Positions 39,382-50,166 of a stretch of 64,000 nucleotides of DNA are shown in pieces; position 1 is the first letter of the stretch, and each line of letters opens with the position of its first letter. Below the pieces are notes generated by a model. It searched no databases, had not been told where the DNA came from, and worked only from the letters and a program-made list of their open reading frames with translations. The translations under genes were made by a program, and so were the position numbers. Source of the stretch: Roseinatronobacter monicus. Lineage in GTDB: Bacteria; Pseudomonadota; Alphaproteobacteria; Rhodobacterales; Rhodobacteraceae. Where the stretch lies: the NCBI RefSeq assembly GCF_006716865.1, contig NZ_VFPT01000001.1, forward strand, positions 82,001 to 146,000. Direction: 5' to 3'.

Positions 39382-40422
39382 ATGGATTTGTATATCGGTT
39401 TAGACGTCTCTCTTGCAAGCACCGCGATTTGCGTGGTGTCCGCGCAGGGCAAGGTGGTGAAAGAAACGGCCGCGCCGAGCGAACCCGAAGATCTGGTGAG
39501 GGTCTTGCGTGGCCTGCCCGGGCGCGTCGTTGGGGTAGGGCTTGAAGCTGGGCCATTGTCGCAATGGCTGTATCAGCATTTGACCGAGGCTGGCTTTGCC
39601 ACCGTTTTGATGGAAACTCGGCAGGTGAAGGGTGCGCTGAAGGCGATGCCGATCAAAACAGACCGGCGCGACGCCGAAGGGATTGCGCGGCTCTTGCAGA
39701 TGGGGTGGTTCCGATCGGTTCATTGCAAATCCCTGTCGGCACAGGAAATGCGCGCGCTGCTGTCTTCGCGCAAGGCAATCCAGCAAGCGACCCTCTCGCT
39801 TGAGCTGTCGATCCGTGGAGTGCTGCGCAACTTCGGACTGAAGATGGGACAGGTGGCCAAGGGGCGGTTTGAACAGCGGGTGCTGGAGCTGGCCGAGGGC
39901 AATCCTATGCTGGAAGCTGCCGCGACCCCGATCCTGAGTGCGCGCCGTGCCCTGCGTCAGGAGCTGGCAGGGATGGAGAAGTTGCTGCGTGATCATGCCA
40001 AATCGGATCGCGTCTGCCGTCAGTTGATGACCATGCCAGGCGTTGGTTACCGCGTGGCTCTGACGGTCAAGGCAGCGATTGATGACCCTGAACGATTTCG
40101 ATCTTCCAGAGACGTTGGTCCCTGGGTTGGCCTGACGCCACGCCGCGAGCAATCCGGTGAACGCGATATCATTGGCGAGATCTCACGGGCGGGCGATGCG
40201 GGGCTGCGCACGGCGCTTTATCAAGCGGCAACGGTGATGTTGCATAGCGGGCGCCCCAATTGGCTGAGTGCCTGGGCTTGGAATGTCGCCAAACGGCGCG
40301 GAAAGAAGCGCGCGACAGTTGCGCTGGCGCGTCGGATCGGGGTGGTTCTGCACCGCATGTGGCGAGACAACGCTGAATTTCGCTACACCCGCTCTGATGC
40401 TGTGGCGGCCACCACAGCATAG
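39382..40422 (+). CDS. IS110-B transposase (346 aa), copy 1
   Basis: DEDD-type IS110 transposase: D in LYIGLDVSLASTAIC, E in GLEAGPLSQWLYQ, D residues in KTDRRDAEGIARLLQMGW (about residues 85-102), a helical linker, and the C-terminal Transposase_20 domain with MPGVGYRVALTVKAA near residue 215 and DVGPWVGLTPRREQSG. ATG 39382 follows GAAAGGGCAACGAC; the longer frame from 39283 runs through the left non-coding end and is not used. Different from IS110-A (about one third identical by eye). Intact in all seven copies. Confidence 0.93.
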   Translation: MDLYIGLDVSLASTAICVVSAQGKVVKETAAPSEPEDLVRVLRGLPGRVVGVGLEAGPLSQWLYQHLTEAGFATVLMETRQVKGALKAMPIKTDRRDAEGIARLLQMGWFRSVHCKSLSAQEMRALLSSRKAIQQATLSLELSIRGVLRNFGLKMGQVAKGRFEQRVLELAEGNPMLEAAATPILSARRALRQELAGMEKLLRDHAKSDRVCRQLMTMPGVGYRVALTVKAAIDDPERFRSSRDVGPWVGLTPRREQSGERDIIGEISRAGDAGLRTALYQAATVMLHSGRPNWLSAWAWNVAKRRGKKRATVALARRIGVVLHRMWRDNAEFRYTRSDAVAATTA

Positions 40423-40923
40423 GCTGTGAAAAACCGCACCCCCATTCACATCAGAGTTCTGAAGCAAAAGGAGAGATAGGCCGCGCCTGACGGCGATGGC
40501 TCACCGAGGTCCCCAAGCCGGGACGCGGTTCCCGATGATGCCGACTGTGGGCTAGTCACCAGATAACCATCTGAGTGCGCCATTGAGATAGGCACGCGGG
40601 AACCGTTCTTGGACTGGGTATAATGTGGCAGCCACAGCGCTGACTACGGATGGAAGCACATTCCGGTGCGGGATATTTCGGTGATGCTGATGCGCGCAAA
40701 ACACGGCCAAACACACAGCTTCTTCAAACTACAGGGGCGCCGCGGCTCCTATCCCCGGGGCGTTCACCGCTGCGATAGATGGATGTCTTCGCGCTGAACG
40801 CCCCTCGCCGTGGTTCTCCTGCAATGATCCCGATCCGCAGGATCGGCCAATCGATGACACCCTCGCAGCCAACAGCTCAGCCGGGGGCGAGACTTTTTGT
40901 GAAAATATCTCTTGATAACACCC
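40423..40923 (+). ncRNA. Candidate bridge-RNA region of IS110-B (present in all seven copies)
   Basis: About 500 non-coding bases between the transposase stop and the right subterminal repeat. It can fold: CGGTTCCCG (40526-40534) pairs with CGGGAACCG (40597-40605), and CCGATCC (40830-40836) pairs with GGATCGG (40840-40846). A TATAAT hexamer at 40619-40624 could be part of a promoter, although no good -35 box lies 17 bases upstream. In IS1111-type IS110 elements the guide RNA is made from this end; assignment is by position and foldability only. Confidence 0.35.
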
Positions 40924-40938
40924 GCCCCAATATGGAAG

Positions 40939-41390
40939 CCCGATTGGCAGGCAGGCAAAGGTCCGCGTCAGGATCTGGAGGGTTTCGCGGCGCGCTGCTT
41001 CGGACTGCACGGCGGCGTCTATGGGGGTGGCGAAATGTATGACATATGCGCCTTCCTCCAACTGGTTATGCGAGAACCAATGCGTCTGGCCCTGCTTTTT
41101 GAATGCGAGGCGGTTCTCTGGCAGGGTTTCGGTCTGCGCAAACAGATCGGGCAGGGGCCATGCGAGCGCATGATCTGCCTGCTCAAACCCCTGAAGCGCC
41201 TGAAGATAGGCCGTATTTGCCCAGATGATATTGCCATGCGCATCGCTTTGCCAGACGAGTGTCGGCAGATTGCGCACCACAGCGCGCAAGGTTTTCAGTT
41301 CCTTTTGCTGGGCATCATGGCTGAGGCGGTCAATGGCCAGCAATGCCCCCTCGTCCAGCGTGTCGGTCAGCCGCAACTGCATCAGATACC
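40939..41390 (-). pseudogene. PAS-gene segment, duplicate 1
   Basis: Identical to 38782-39233. Carries the part of the PAS gene from MQLRLTDTLDEG to FACLPIG, then runs into IS110-B sequence and a 251-residue chimeric frame. Confidence 0.88.
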
Positions 41391-41538
41391 GTATTGGGGC
41401 TCGGCACGAATCACGGCCGTTGTGAATTGAAATCCGAGGTTGATTGATGTGTCGTTGCCCTTGGCACGCTGGGCTGCGTGTCAACGGGGTCGTGCTGTGA
41501 AGCGCGCCCCAAGATATCCAATACGAAAGGGCAACGAC

Positions 41539-42579
41539 ATGGATTTGTATATCGGTTTAGACGTCTCTCTTGCAAGCACCGCGATTTGCGTGGTGTCCGC
41601 GCAGGGCAAGGTGGTGAAAGAAACGGCCGCGCCGAGCGAACCCGAAGATCTGGTGAGGGTCTTGCGTGGCCTGCCCGGGCGCGTCGTTGGGGTAGGGCTT
41701 GAAGCTGGGCCATTGTCGCAATGGCTGTATCAGCATTTGACCGAGGCTGGCTTTGCCACCGTTTTGATGGAAACTCGGCAGGTGAAGGGTGCGCTGAAGG
41801 CGATGCCGATCAAAACAGACCGGCGCGACGCCGAAGGGATTGCGCGGCTCTTGCAGATGGGGTGGTTCCGATCGGTTCATTGCAAATCCCTGTCGGCACA
41901 GGAAATGCGCGCGCTGCTGTCTTCGCGCAAGGCAATCCAGCAAGCGACCCTCTCGCTTGAGCTGTCGATCCGTGGAGTGCTGCGCAACTTCGGACTGAAG
42001 ATGGGACAGGTGGCCAAGGGGCGGTTTGAACAGCGGGTGCTGGAGCTGGCCGAGGGCAATCCTATGCTGGAAGCTGCCGCGACCCCGATCCTGAGTGCGC
42101 GCCGTGCCCTGCGTCAGGAGCTGGCAGGGATGGAGAAGTTGCTGCGTGATCATGCCAAATCGGATCGCGTCTGCCGTCAGTTGATGACCATGCCAGGCGT
42201 TGGTTACCGCGTGGCTCTGACGGTCAAGGCAGCGATTGATGACCCTGAACGATTTCGATCTTCCAGAGACGTTGGTCCCTGGGTTGGCCTGACGCCACGC
42301 CGCGAGCAATCCGGTGAACGCGATATCATTGGCGAGATCTCACGGGCGGGCGATGCGGGGCTGCGCACGGCGCTTTATCAAGCGGCAACGGTGATGTTGC
42401 ATAGCGGGCGCCCCAATTGGCTGAGTGCCTGGGCTTGGAATGTCGCCAAACGGCGCGGAAAGAAGCGCGCGACAGTTGCGCTGGCGCGTCGGATCGGGGT
42501 GGTTCTGCACCGCATGTGGCGAGACAACGCTGAATTTCGCTACACCCGCTCTGATGCTGTGGCGGCCACCACAGCATAG
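41539..42579 (+). CDS. IS110-B transposase, copy 2
   Basis: Identical to the copy at 39382-40422; element 41391-43097. Confidence 0.92.
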   Translation: MDLYIGLDVSLASTAICVVSAQGKVVKETAAPSEPEDLVRVLRGLPGRVVGVGLEAGPLSQWLYQHLTEAGFATVLMETRQVKGALKAMPIKTDRRDAEGIARLLQMGWFRSVHCKSLSAQEMRALLSSRKAIQQATLSLELSIRGVLRNFGLKMGQVAKGRFEQRVLELAEGNPMLEAAATPILSARRALRQELAGMEKLLRDHAKSDRVCRQLMTMPGVGYRVALTVKAAIDDPERFRSSRDVGPWVGLTPRREQSGERDIIGEISRAGDAGLRTALYQAATVMLHSGRPNWLSAWAWNVAKRRGKKRATVALARRIGVVLHRMWRDNAEFRYTRSDAVAATTA

Positions 42580-43095
42580 GCTGTGAAAAACCGCACCCCC
42601 ATTCACATCAGAGTTCTGAAGCAAAAGGAGAGATAGGCCGCGCCTGACGGCGATGGCTCACCGAGGTCCCCAAGCCGGGACGCGGTTCCCGATGATGCCG
42701 ACTGTGGGCTAGTCACCAGATAACCATCTGAGTGCGCCATTGAGATAGGCACGCGGGAACCGTTCTTGGACTGGGTATAATGTGGCAGCCACAGCGCTGA
42801 CTACGGATGGAAGCACATTCCGGTGCGGGATATTTCGGTGATGCTGATGCGCGCAAAACACGGCCAAACACACAGCTTCTTCAAACTACAGGGGCGCCGC
42901 GGCTCCTATCCCCGGGGCGTTCACCGCTGCGATAGATGGATGTCTTCGCGCTGAACGCCCCTCGCCGTGGTTCTCCTGCAATGATCCCGATCCGCAGGAT
43001 CGGCCAATCGATGACACCCTCGCAGCCAACAGCTCAGCCGGGGGCGAGACTTTTTGTGAAAATATCTCTTGATAACACCCGCCCCAATATGGAAG

Positions 43096-43547
43096 CCCGA
43101 TTGGCAGGCAGGCAAAGGTCCGCGTCAGGATCTGGAGGGTTTCGCGGCGCGCTGCTTCGGACTGCACGGCGGCGTCTATGGGGGTGGCGAAATGTATGAC
43201 ATATGCGCCTTCCTCCAACTGGTTATGCGAGAACCAATGCGTCTGGCCCTGCTTTTTGAATGCGAGGCGGTTCTCTGGCAGGGTTTCGGTCTGCGCAAAC
43301 AGATCGGGCAGGGGCCATGCGAGCGCATGATCTGCCTGCTCAAACCCCTGAAGCGCCTGAAGATAGGCCGTATTTGCCCAGATGATATTGCCATGCGCAT
43401 CGCTTTGCCAGACGAGTGTCGGCAGATTGCGCACCACAGCGCGCAAGGTTTTCAGTTCCTTTTGCTGGGCATCATGGCTGAGGCGGTCAATGGCCAGCAA
43501 TGCCCCCTCGTCCAGCGTGTCGGTCAGCCGCAACTGCATCAGATACC
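43096..43547 (-). pseudogene. PAS-gene segment, duplicate 2
   Basis: Identical copy of 38782-39233 between IS110-B copies 2 and 3. Confidence 0.88.
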
Positions 43548-43695
43548 GTATTGGGGCTCGGCACGAATCACGGCCGTTGTGAATTGAAATCCGAGGTTGA
43601 TTGATGTGTCGTTGCCCTTGGCACGCTGGGCTGCGTGTCAACGGGGTCGTGCTGTGAAGCGCGCCCCAAGATATCCAATACGAAAGGGCAACGAC

Positions 43696-44736
43696 ATGGA
43701 TTTGTATATCGGTTTAGACGTCTCTCTTGCAAGCACCGCGATTTGCGTGGTGTCCGCGCAGGGCAAGGTGGTGAAAGAAACGGCCGCGCCGAGCGAACCC
43801 GAAGATCTGGTGAGGGTCTTGCGTGGCCTGCCCGGGCGCGTCGTTGGGGTAGGGCTTGAAGCTGGGCCATTGTCGCAATGGCTGTATCAGCATTTGACCG
43901 AGGCTGGCTTTGCCACCGTTTTGATGGAAACTCGGCAGGTGAAGGGTGCGCTGAAGGCGATGCCGATCAAAACAGACCGGCGCGACGCCGAAGGGATTGC
44001 GCGGCTCTTGCAGATGGGGTGGTTCCGATCGGTTCATTGCAAATCCCTGTCGGCACAGGAAATGCGCGCGCTGCTGTCTTCGCGCAAGGCAATCCAGCAA
44101 GCGACCCTCTCGCTTGAGCTGTCGATCCGTGGAGTGCTGCGCAACTTCGGACTGAAGATGGGACAGGTGGCCAAGGGGCGGTTTGAACAGCGGGTGCTGG
44201 AGCTGGCCGAGGGCAATCCTATGCTGGAAGCTGCCGCGACCCCGATCCTGAGTGCGCGCCGTGCCCTGCGTCAGGAGCTGGCAGGGATGGAGAAGTTGCT
44301 GCGTGATCATGCCAAATCGGATCGCGTCTGCCGTCAGTTGATGACCATGCCAGGCGTTGGTTACCGCGTGGCTCTGACGGTCAAGGCAGCGATTGATGAC
44401 CCTGAACGATTTCGATCTTCCAGAGACGTTGGTCCCTGGGTTGGCCTGACGCCACGCCGCGAGCAATCCGGTGAACGCGATATCATTGGCGAGATCTCAC
44501 GGGCGGGCGATGCGGGGCTGCGCACGGCGCTTTATCAAGCGGCAACGGTGATGTTGCATAGCGGGCGCCCCAATTGGCTGAGTGCCTGGGCTTGGAATGT
44601 CGCCAAACGGCGCGGAAAGAAGCGCGCGACAGTTGCGCTGGCGCGTCGGATCGGGGTGGTTCTGCACCGCATGTGGCGAGACAACGCTGAATTTCGCTAC
44701 ACCCGCTCTGATGCTGTGGCGGCCACCACAGCATAG
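43696..44736 (+). CDS. IS110-B transposase, copy 3
   Basis: Identical to the copy at 39382-40422; element 43548-45254. Confidence 0.92.
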   Translation: MDLYIGLDVSLASTAICVVSAQGKVVKETAAPSEPEDLVRVLRGLPGRVVGVGLEAGPLSQWLYQHLTEAGFATVLMETRQVKGALKAMPIKTDRRDAEGIARLLQMGWFRSVHCKSLSAQEMRALLSSRKAIQQATLSLELSIRGVLRNFGLKMGQVAKGRFEQRVLELAEGNPMLEAAATPILSARRALRQELAGMEKLLRDHAKSDRVCRQLMTMPGVGYRVALTVKAAIDDPERFRSSRDVGPWVGLTPRREQSGERDIIGEISRAGDAGLRTALYQAATVMLHSGRPNWLSAWAWNVAKRRGKKRATVALARRIGVVLHRMWRDNAEFRYTRSDAVAATTA

Positions 44737-45252
44737 GCTGTGAAAAACCGCACCCCCATTCACATCAGAGTTCTGAAGCAAAAGGAGAGATAGGCCGCGC
44801 CTGACGGCGATGGCTCACCGAGGTCCCCAAGCCGGGACGCGGTTCCCGATGATGCCGACTGTGGGCTAGTCACCAGATAACCATCTGAGTGCGCCATTGA
44901 GATAGGCACGCGGGAACCGTTCTTGGACTGGGTATAATGTGGCAGCCACAGCGCTGACTACGGATGGAAGCACATTCCGGTGCGGGATATTTCGGTGATG
45001 CTGATGCGCGCAAAACACGGCCAAACACACAGCTTCTTCAAACTACAGGGGCGCCGCGGCTCCTATCCCCGGGGCGTTCACCGCTGCGATAGATGGATGT
45101 CTTCGCGCTGAACGCCCCTCGCCGTGGTTCTCCTGCAATGATCCCGATCCGCAGGATCGGCCAATCGATGACACCCTCGCAGCCAACAGCTCAGCCGGGG
45201 GCGAGACTTTTTGTGAAAATATCTCTTGATAACACCCGCCCCAATATGGAAG

Positions 45253-45704
45253 CCCGATTGGCAGGCAGGCAAAGGTCCGCGTCAGGATCTGGAGGGTTTC
45301 GCGGCGCGCTGCTTCGGACTGCACGGCGGCGTCTATGGGGGTGGCGAAATGTATGACATATGCGCCTTCCTCCAACTGGTTATGCGAGAACCAATGCGTC
45401 TGGCCCTGCTTTTTGAATGCGAGGCGGTTCTCTGGCAGGGTTTCGGTCTGCGCAAACAGATCGGGCAGGGGCCATGCGAGCGCATGATCTGCCTGCTCAA
45501 ACCCCTGAAGCGCCTGAAGATAGGCCGTATTTGCCCAGATGATATTGCCATGCGCATCGCTTTGCCAGACGAGTGTCGGCAGATTGCGCACCACAGCGCG
45601 CAAGGTTTTCAGTTCCTTTTGCTGGGCATCATGGCTGAGGCGGTCAATGGCCAGCAATGCCCCCTCGTCCAGCGTGTCGGTCAGCCGCAACTGCATCAGA
45701 TACC
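45253..45704 (-). pseudogene. PAS-gene segment, duplicate 3
   Basis: Identical copy of 38782-39233 between IS110-B copies 3 and 4. Confidence 0.88.
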
Positions 45705-45852
45705 GTATTGGGGCTCGGCACGAATCACGGCCGTTGTGAATTGAAATCCGAGGTTGATTGATGTGTCGTTGCCCTTGGCACGCTGGGCTGCGTGTCAACG
45801 GGGTCGTGCTGTGAAGCGCGCCCCAAGATATCCAATACGAAAGGGCAACGAC

Positions 45853-46893
45853 ATGGATTTGTATATCGGTTTAGACGTCTCTCTTGCAAGCACCGCGATT
45901 TGCGTGGTGTCCGCGCAGGGCAAGGTGGTGAAAGAAACGGCCGCGCCGAGCGAACCCGAAGATCTGGTGAGGGTCTTGCGTGGCCTGCCCGGGCGCGTCG
46001 TTGGGGTAGGGCTTGAAGCTGGGCCATTGTCGCAATGGCTGTATCAGCATTTGACCGAGGCTGGCTTTGCCACCGTTTTGATGGAAACTCGGCAGGTGAA
46101 GGGTGCGCTGAAGGCGATGCCGATCAAAACAGACCGGCGCGACGCCGAAGGGATTGCGCGGCTCTTGCAGATGGGGTGGTTCCGATCGGTTCATTGCAAA
46201 TCCCTGTCGGCACAGGAAATGCGCGCGCTGCTGTCTTCGCGCAAGGCAATCCAGCAAGCGACCCTCTCGCTTGAGCTGTCGATCCGTGGAGTGCTGCGCA
46301 ACTTCGGACTGAAGATGGGACAGGTGGCCAAGGGGCGGTTTGAACAGCGGGTGCTGGAGCTGGCCGAGGGCAATCCTATGCTGGAAGCTGCCGCGACCCC
46401 GATCCTGAGTGCGCGCCGTGCCCTGCGTCAGGAGCTGGCAGGGATGGAGAAGTTGCTGCGTGATCATGCCAAATCGGATCGCGTCTGCCGTCAGTTGATG
46501 ACCATGCCAGGCGTTGGTTACCGCGTGGCTCTGACGGTCAAGGCAGCGATTGATGACCCTGAACGATTTCGATCTTCCAGAGACGTTGGTCCCTGGGTTG
46601 GCCTGACGCCACGCCGCGAGCAATCCGGTGAACGCGATATCATTGGCGAGATCTCACGGGCGGGCGATGCGGGGCTGCGCACGGCGCTTTATCAAGCGGC
46701 AACGGTGATGTTGCATAGCGGGCGCCCCAATTGGCTGAGTGCCTGGGCTTGGAATGTCGCCAAACGGCGCGGAAAGAAGCGCGCGACAGTTGCGCTGGCG
46801 CGTCGGATCGGGGTGGTTCTGCACCGCATGTGGCGAGACAACGCTGAATTTCGCTACACCCGCTCTGATGCTGTGGCGGCCACCACAGCATAG
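45853..46893 (+). CDS. IS110-B transposase, copy 4
   Basis: Identical to the copy at 39382-40422; element 45705-47411. Confidence 0.92.
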   Translation: MDLYIGLDVSLASTAICVVSAQGKVVKETAAPSEPEDLVRVLRGLPGRVVGVGLEAGPLSQWLYQHLTEAGFATVLMETRQVKGALKAMPIKTDRRDAEGIARLLQMGWFRSVHCKSLSAQEMRALLSSRKAIQQATLSLELSIRGVLRNFGLKMGQVAKGRFEQRVLELAEGNPMLEAAATPILSARRALRQELAGMEKLLRDHAKSDRVCRQLMTMPGVGYRVALTVKAAIDDPERFRSSRDVGPWVGLTPRREQSGERDIIGEISRAGDAGLRTALYQAATVMLHSGRPNWLSAWAWNVAKRRGKKRATVALARRIGVVLHRMWRDNAEFRYTRSDAVAATTA

Positions 46894-47409
46894 GCTGTGA
46901 AAAACCGCACCCCCATTCACATCAGAGTTCTGAAGCAAAAGGAGAGATAGGCCGCGCCTGACGGCGATGGCTCACCGAGGTCCCCAAGCCGGGACGCGGT
47001 TCCCGATGATGCCGACTGTGGGCTAGTCACCAGATAACCATCTGAGTGCGCCATTGAGATAGGCACGCGGGAACCGTTCTTGGACTGGGTATAATGTGGC
47101 AGCCACAGCGCTGACTACGGATGGAAGCACATTCCGGTGCGGGATATTTCGGTGATGCTGATGCGCGCAAAACACGGCCAAACACACAGCTTCTTCAAAC
47201 TACAGGGGCGCCGCGGCTCCTATCCCCGGGGCGTTCACCGCTGCGATAGATGGATGTCTTCGCGCTGAACGCCCCTCGCCGTGGTTCTCCTGCAATGATC
47301 CCGATCCGCAGGATCGGCCAATCGATGACACCCTCGCAGCCAACAGCTCAGCCGGGGGCGAGACTTTTTGTGAAAATATCTCTTGATAACACCCGCCCCA
47401 ATATGGAAG

Positions 47410-47861
47410 CCCGATTGGCAGGCAGGCAAAGGTCCGCGTCAGGATCTGGAGGGTTTCGCGGCGCGCTGCTTCGGACTGCACGGCGGCGTCTATGGGGGTG
47501 GCGAAATGTATGACATATGCGCCTTCCTCCAACTGGTTATGCGAGAACCAATGCGTCTGGCCCTGCTTTTTGAATGCGAGGCGGTTCTCTGGCAGGGTTT
47601 CGGTCTGCGCAAACAGATCGGGCAGGGGCCATGCGAGCGCATGATCTGCCTGCTCAAACCCCTGAAGCGCCTGAAGATAGGCCGTATTTGCCCAGATGAT
47701 ATTGCCATGCGCATCGCTTTGCCAGACGAGTGTCGGCAGATTGCGCACCACAGCGCGCAAGGTTTTCAGTTCCTTTTGCTGGGCATCATGGCTGAGGCGG
47801 TCAATGGCCAGCAATGCCCCCTCGTCCAGCGTGTCGGTCAGCCGCAACTGCATCAGATACC
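47410..47861 (-). pseudogene. PAS-gene segment, duplicate 4
   Basis: Identical copy of 38782-39233 between IS110-B copies 4 and 5. Confidence 0.88.
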
Positions 47862-48009
47862 GTATTGGGGCTCGGCACGAATCACGGCCGTTGTGAATTG
47901 AAATCCGAGGTTGATTGATGTGTCGTTGCCCTTGGCACGCTGGGCTGCGTGTCAACGGGGTCGTGCTGTGAAGCGCGCCCCAAGATATCCAATACGAAAG
48001 GGCAACGAC

Positions 48010-49050
48010 ATGGATTTGTATATCGGTTTAGACGTCTCTCTTGCAAGCACCGCGATTTGCGTGGTGTCCGCGCAGGGCAAGGTGGTGAAAGAAACGGCCG
48101 CGCCGAGCGAACCCGAAGATCTGGTGAGGGTCTTGCGTGGCCTGCCCGGGCGCGTCGTTGGGGTAGGGCTTGAAGCTGGGCCATTGTCGCAATGGCTGTA
48201 TCAGCATTTGACCGAGGCTGGCTTTGCCACCGTTTTGATGGAAACTCGGCAGGTGAAGGGTGCGCTGAAGGCGATGCCGATCAAAACAGACCGGCGCGAC
48301 GCCGAAGGGATTGCGCGGCTCTTGCAGATGGGGTGGTTCCGATCGGTTCATTGCAAATCCCTGTCGGCACAGGAAATGCGCGCGCTGCTGTCTTCGCGCA
48401 AGGCAATCCAGCAAGCGACCCTCTCGCTTGAGCTGTCGATCCGTGGAGTGCTGCGCAACTTCGGACTGAAGATGGGACAGGTGGCCAAGGGGCGGTTTGA
48501 ACAGCGGGTGCTGGAGCTGGCCGAGGGCAATCCTATGCTGGAAGCTGCCGCGACCCCGATCCTGAGTGCGCGCCGTGCCCTGCGTCAGGAGCTGGCAGGG
48601 ATGGAGAAGTTGCTGCGTGATCATGCCAAATCGGATCGCGTCTGCCGTCAGTTGATGACCATGCCAGGCGTTGGTTACCGCGTGGCTCTGACGGTCAAGG
48701 CAGCGATTGATGACCCTGAACGATTTCGATCTTCCAGAGACGTTGGTCCCTGGGTTGGCCTGACGCCACGCCGCGAGCAATCCGGTGAACGCGATATCAT
48801 TGGCGAGATCTCACGGGCGGGCGATGCGGGGCTGCGCACGGCGCTTTATCAAGCGGCAACGGTGATGTTGCATAGCGGGCGCCCCAATTGGCTGAGTGCC
48901 TGGGCTTGGAATGTCGCCAAACGGCGCGGAAAGAAGCGCGCGACAGTTGCGCTGGCGCGTCGGATCGGGGTGGTTCTGCACCGCATGTGGCGAGACAACG
49001 CTGAATTTCGCTACACCCGCTCTGATGCTGTGGCGGCCACCACAGCATAG
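48010..49050 (+). CDS. IS110-B transposase, copy 5
   Basis: Identical to the copy at 39382-40422; element 47862-49568. Confidence 0.92.
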   Translation: MDLYIGLDVSLASTAICVVSAQGKVVKETAAPSEPEDLVRVLRGLPGRVVGVGLEAGPLSQWLYQHLTEAGFATVLMETRQVKGALKAMPIKTDRRDAEGIARLLQMGWFRSVHCKSLSAQEMRALLSSRKAIQQATLSLELSIRGVLRNFGLKMGQVAKGRFEQRVLELAEGNPMLEAAATPILSARRALRQELAGMEKLLRDHAKSDRVCRQLMTMPGVGYRVALTVKAAIDDPERFRSSRDVGPWVGLTPRREQSGERDIIGEISRAGDAGLRTALYQAATVMLHSGRPNWLSAWAWNVAKRRGKKRATVALARRIGVVLHRMWRDNAEFRYTRSDAVAATTA

Positions 49051-49566
49051 GCTGTGAAAAACCGCACCCCCATTCACATCAGAGTTCTGAAGCAAAAGGA
49101 GAGATAGGCCGCGCCTGACGGCGATGGCTCACCGAGGTCCCCAAGCCGGGACGCGGTTCCCGATGATGCCGACTGTGGGCTAGTCACCAGATAACCATCT
49201 GAGTGCGCCATTGAGATAGGCACGCGGGAACCGTTCTTGGACTGGGTATAATGTGGCAGCCACAGCGCTGACTACGGATGGAAGCACATTCCGGTGCGGG
49301 ATATTTCGGTGATGCTGATGCGCGCAAAACACGGCCAAACACACAGCTTCTTCAAACTACAGGGGCGCCGCGGCTCCTATCCCCGGGGCGTTCACCGCTG
49401 CGATAGATGGATGTCTTCGCGCTGAACGCCCCTCGCCGTGGTTCTCCTGCAATGATCCCGATCCGCAGGATCGGCCAATCGATGACACCCTCGCAGCCAA
49501 CAGCTCAGCCGGGGGCGAGACTTTTTGTGAAAATATCTCTTGATAACACCCGCCCCAATATGGAAG

Positions 49567-50018
49567 CCCGATTGGCAGGCAGGCAAAGGTCCGCGTCAGG
49601 ATCTGGAGGGTTTCGCGGCGCGCTGCTTCGGACTGCACGGCGGCGTCTATGGGGGTGGCGAAATGTATGACATATGCGCCTTCCTCCAACTGGTTATGCG
49701 AGAACCAATGCGTCTGGCCCTGCTTTTTGAATGCGAGGCGGTTCTCTGGCAGGGTTTCGGTCTGCGCAAACAGATCGGGCAGGGGCCATGCGAGCGCATG
49801 ATCTGCCTGCTCAAACCCCTGAAGCGCCTGAAGATAGGCCGTATTTGCCCAGATGATATTGCCATGCGCATCGCTTTGCCAGACGAGTGTCGGCAGATTG
49901 CGCACCACAGCGCGCAAGGTTTTCAGTTCCTTTTGCTGGGCATCATGGCTGAGGCGGTCAATGGCCAGCAATGCCCCCTCGTCCAGCGTGTCGGTCAGCC
50001 GCAACTGCATCAGATACC
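49567..50018 (-). pseudogene. PAS-gene segment, duplicate 5
   Basis: Identical copy of 38782-39233 between IS110-B copies 5 and 6. Confidence 0.88.
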
Positions 50019-50166
50019 GTATTGGGGCTCGGCACGAATCACGGCCGTTGTGAATTGAAATCCGAGGTTGATTGATGTGTCGTTGCCCTTGGCACGCTGG
50101 GCTGCGTGTCAACGGGGTCGTGCTGTGAAGCGCGCCCCAAGATATCCAATACGAAAGGGCAACGAC

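Larger units (their letters stand above)
39234..40940 (+). mobile_element. IS110-family element IS110-B, copy 1 (reference copy)
   Basis: Left flank CAGATACC|GTATTGG, right end GGAAGCC. Subterminal 9-bp inverted repeats TATTGGGGC (39235-39243) and GCCCCAATA (40924-40932). No TSD apart from a shared CC, as expected for IS110-type recombination; with one CC retained the target reads CAGATACCCTTTGTG, which keeps the PAS gene in frame. 148 bases precede the transposase gene and about 500 non-coding bases follow it. Other copies: 41391-43097, 43548-45254, 45705-47411, 47862-49568, 50019-51725, 52176-53882. Confidence 0.85.

Noticed and set aside
40619..40624. TATAAT as a firm promoter in the IS110-B 3' region
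   Set aside because: No acceptable -35 hexamer at normal spacing; kept only as a remark on the RNA candidate.
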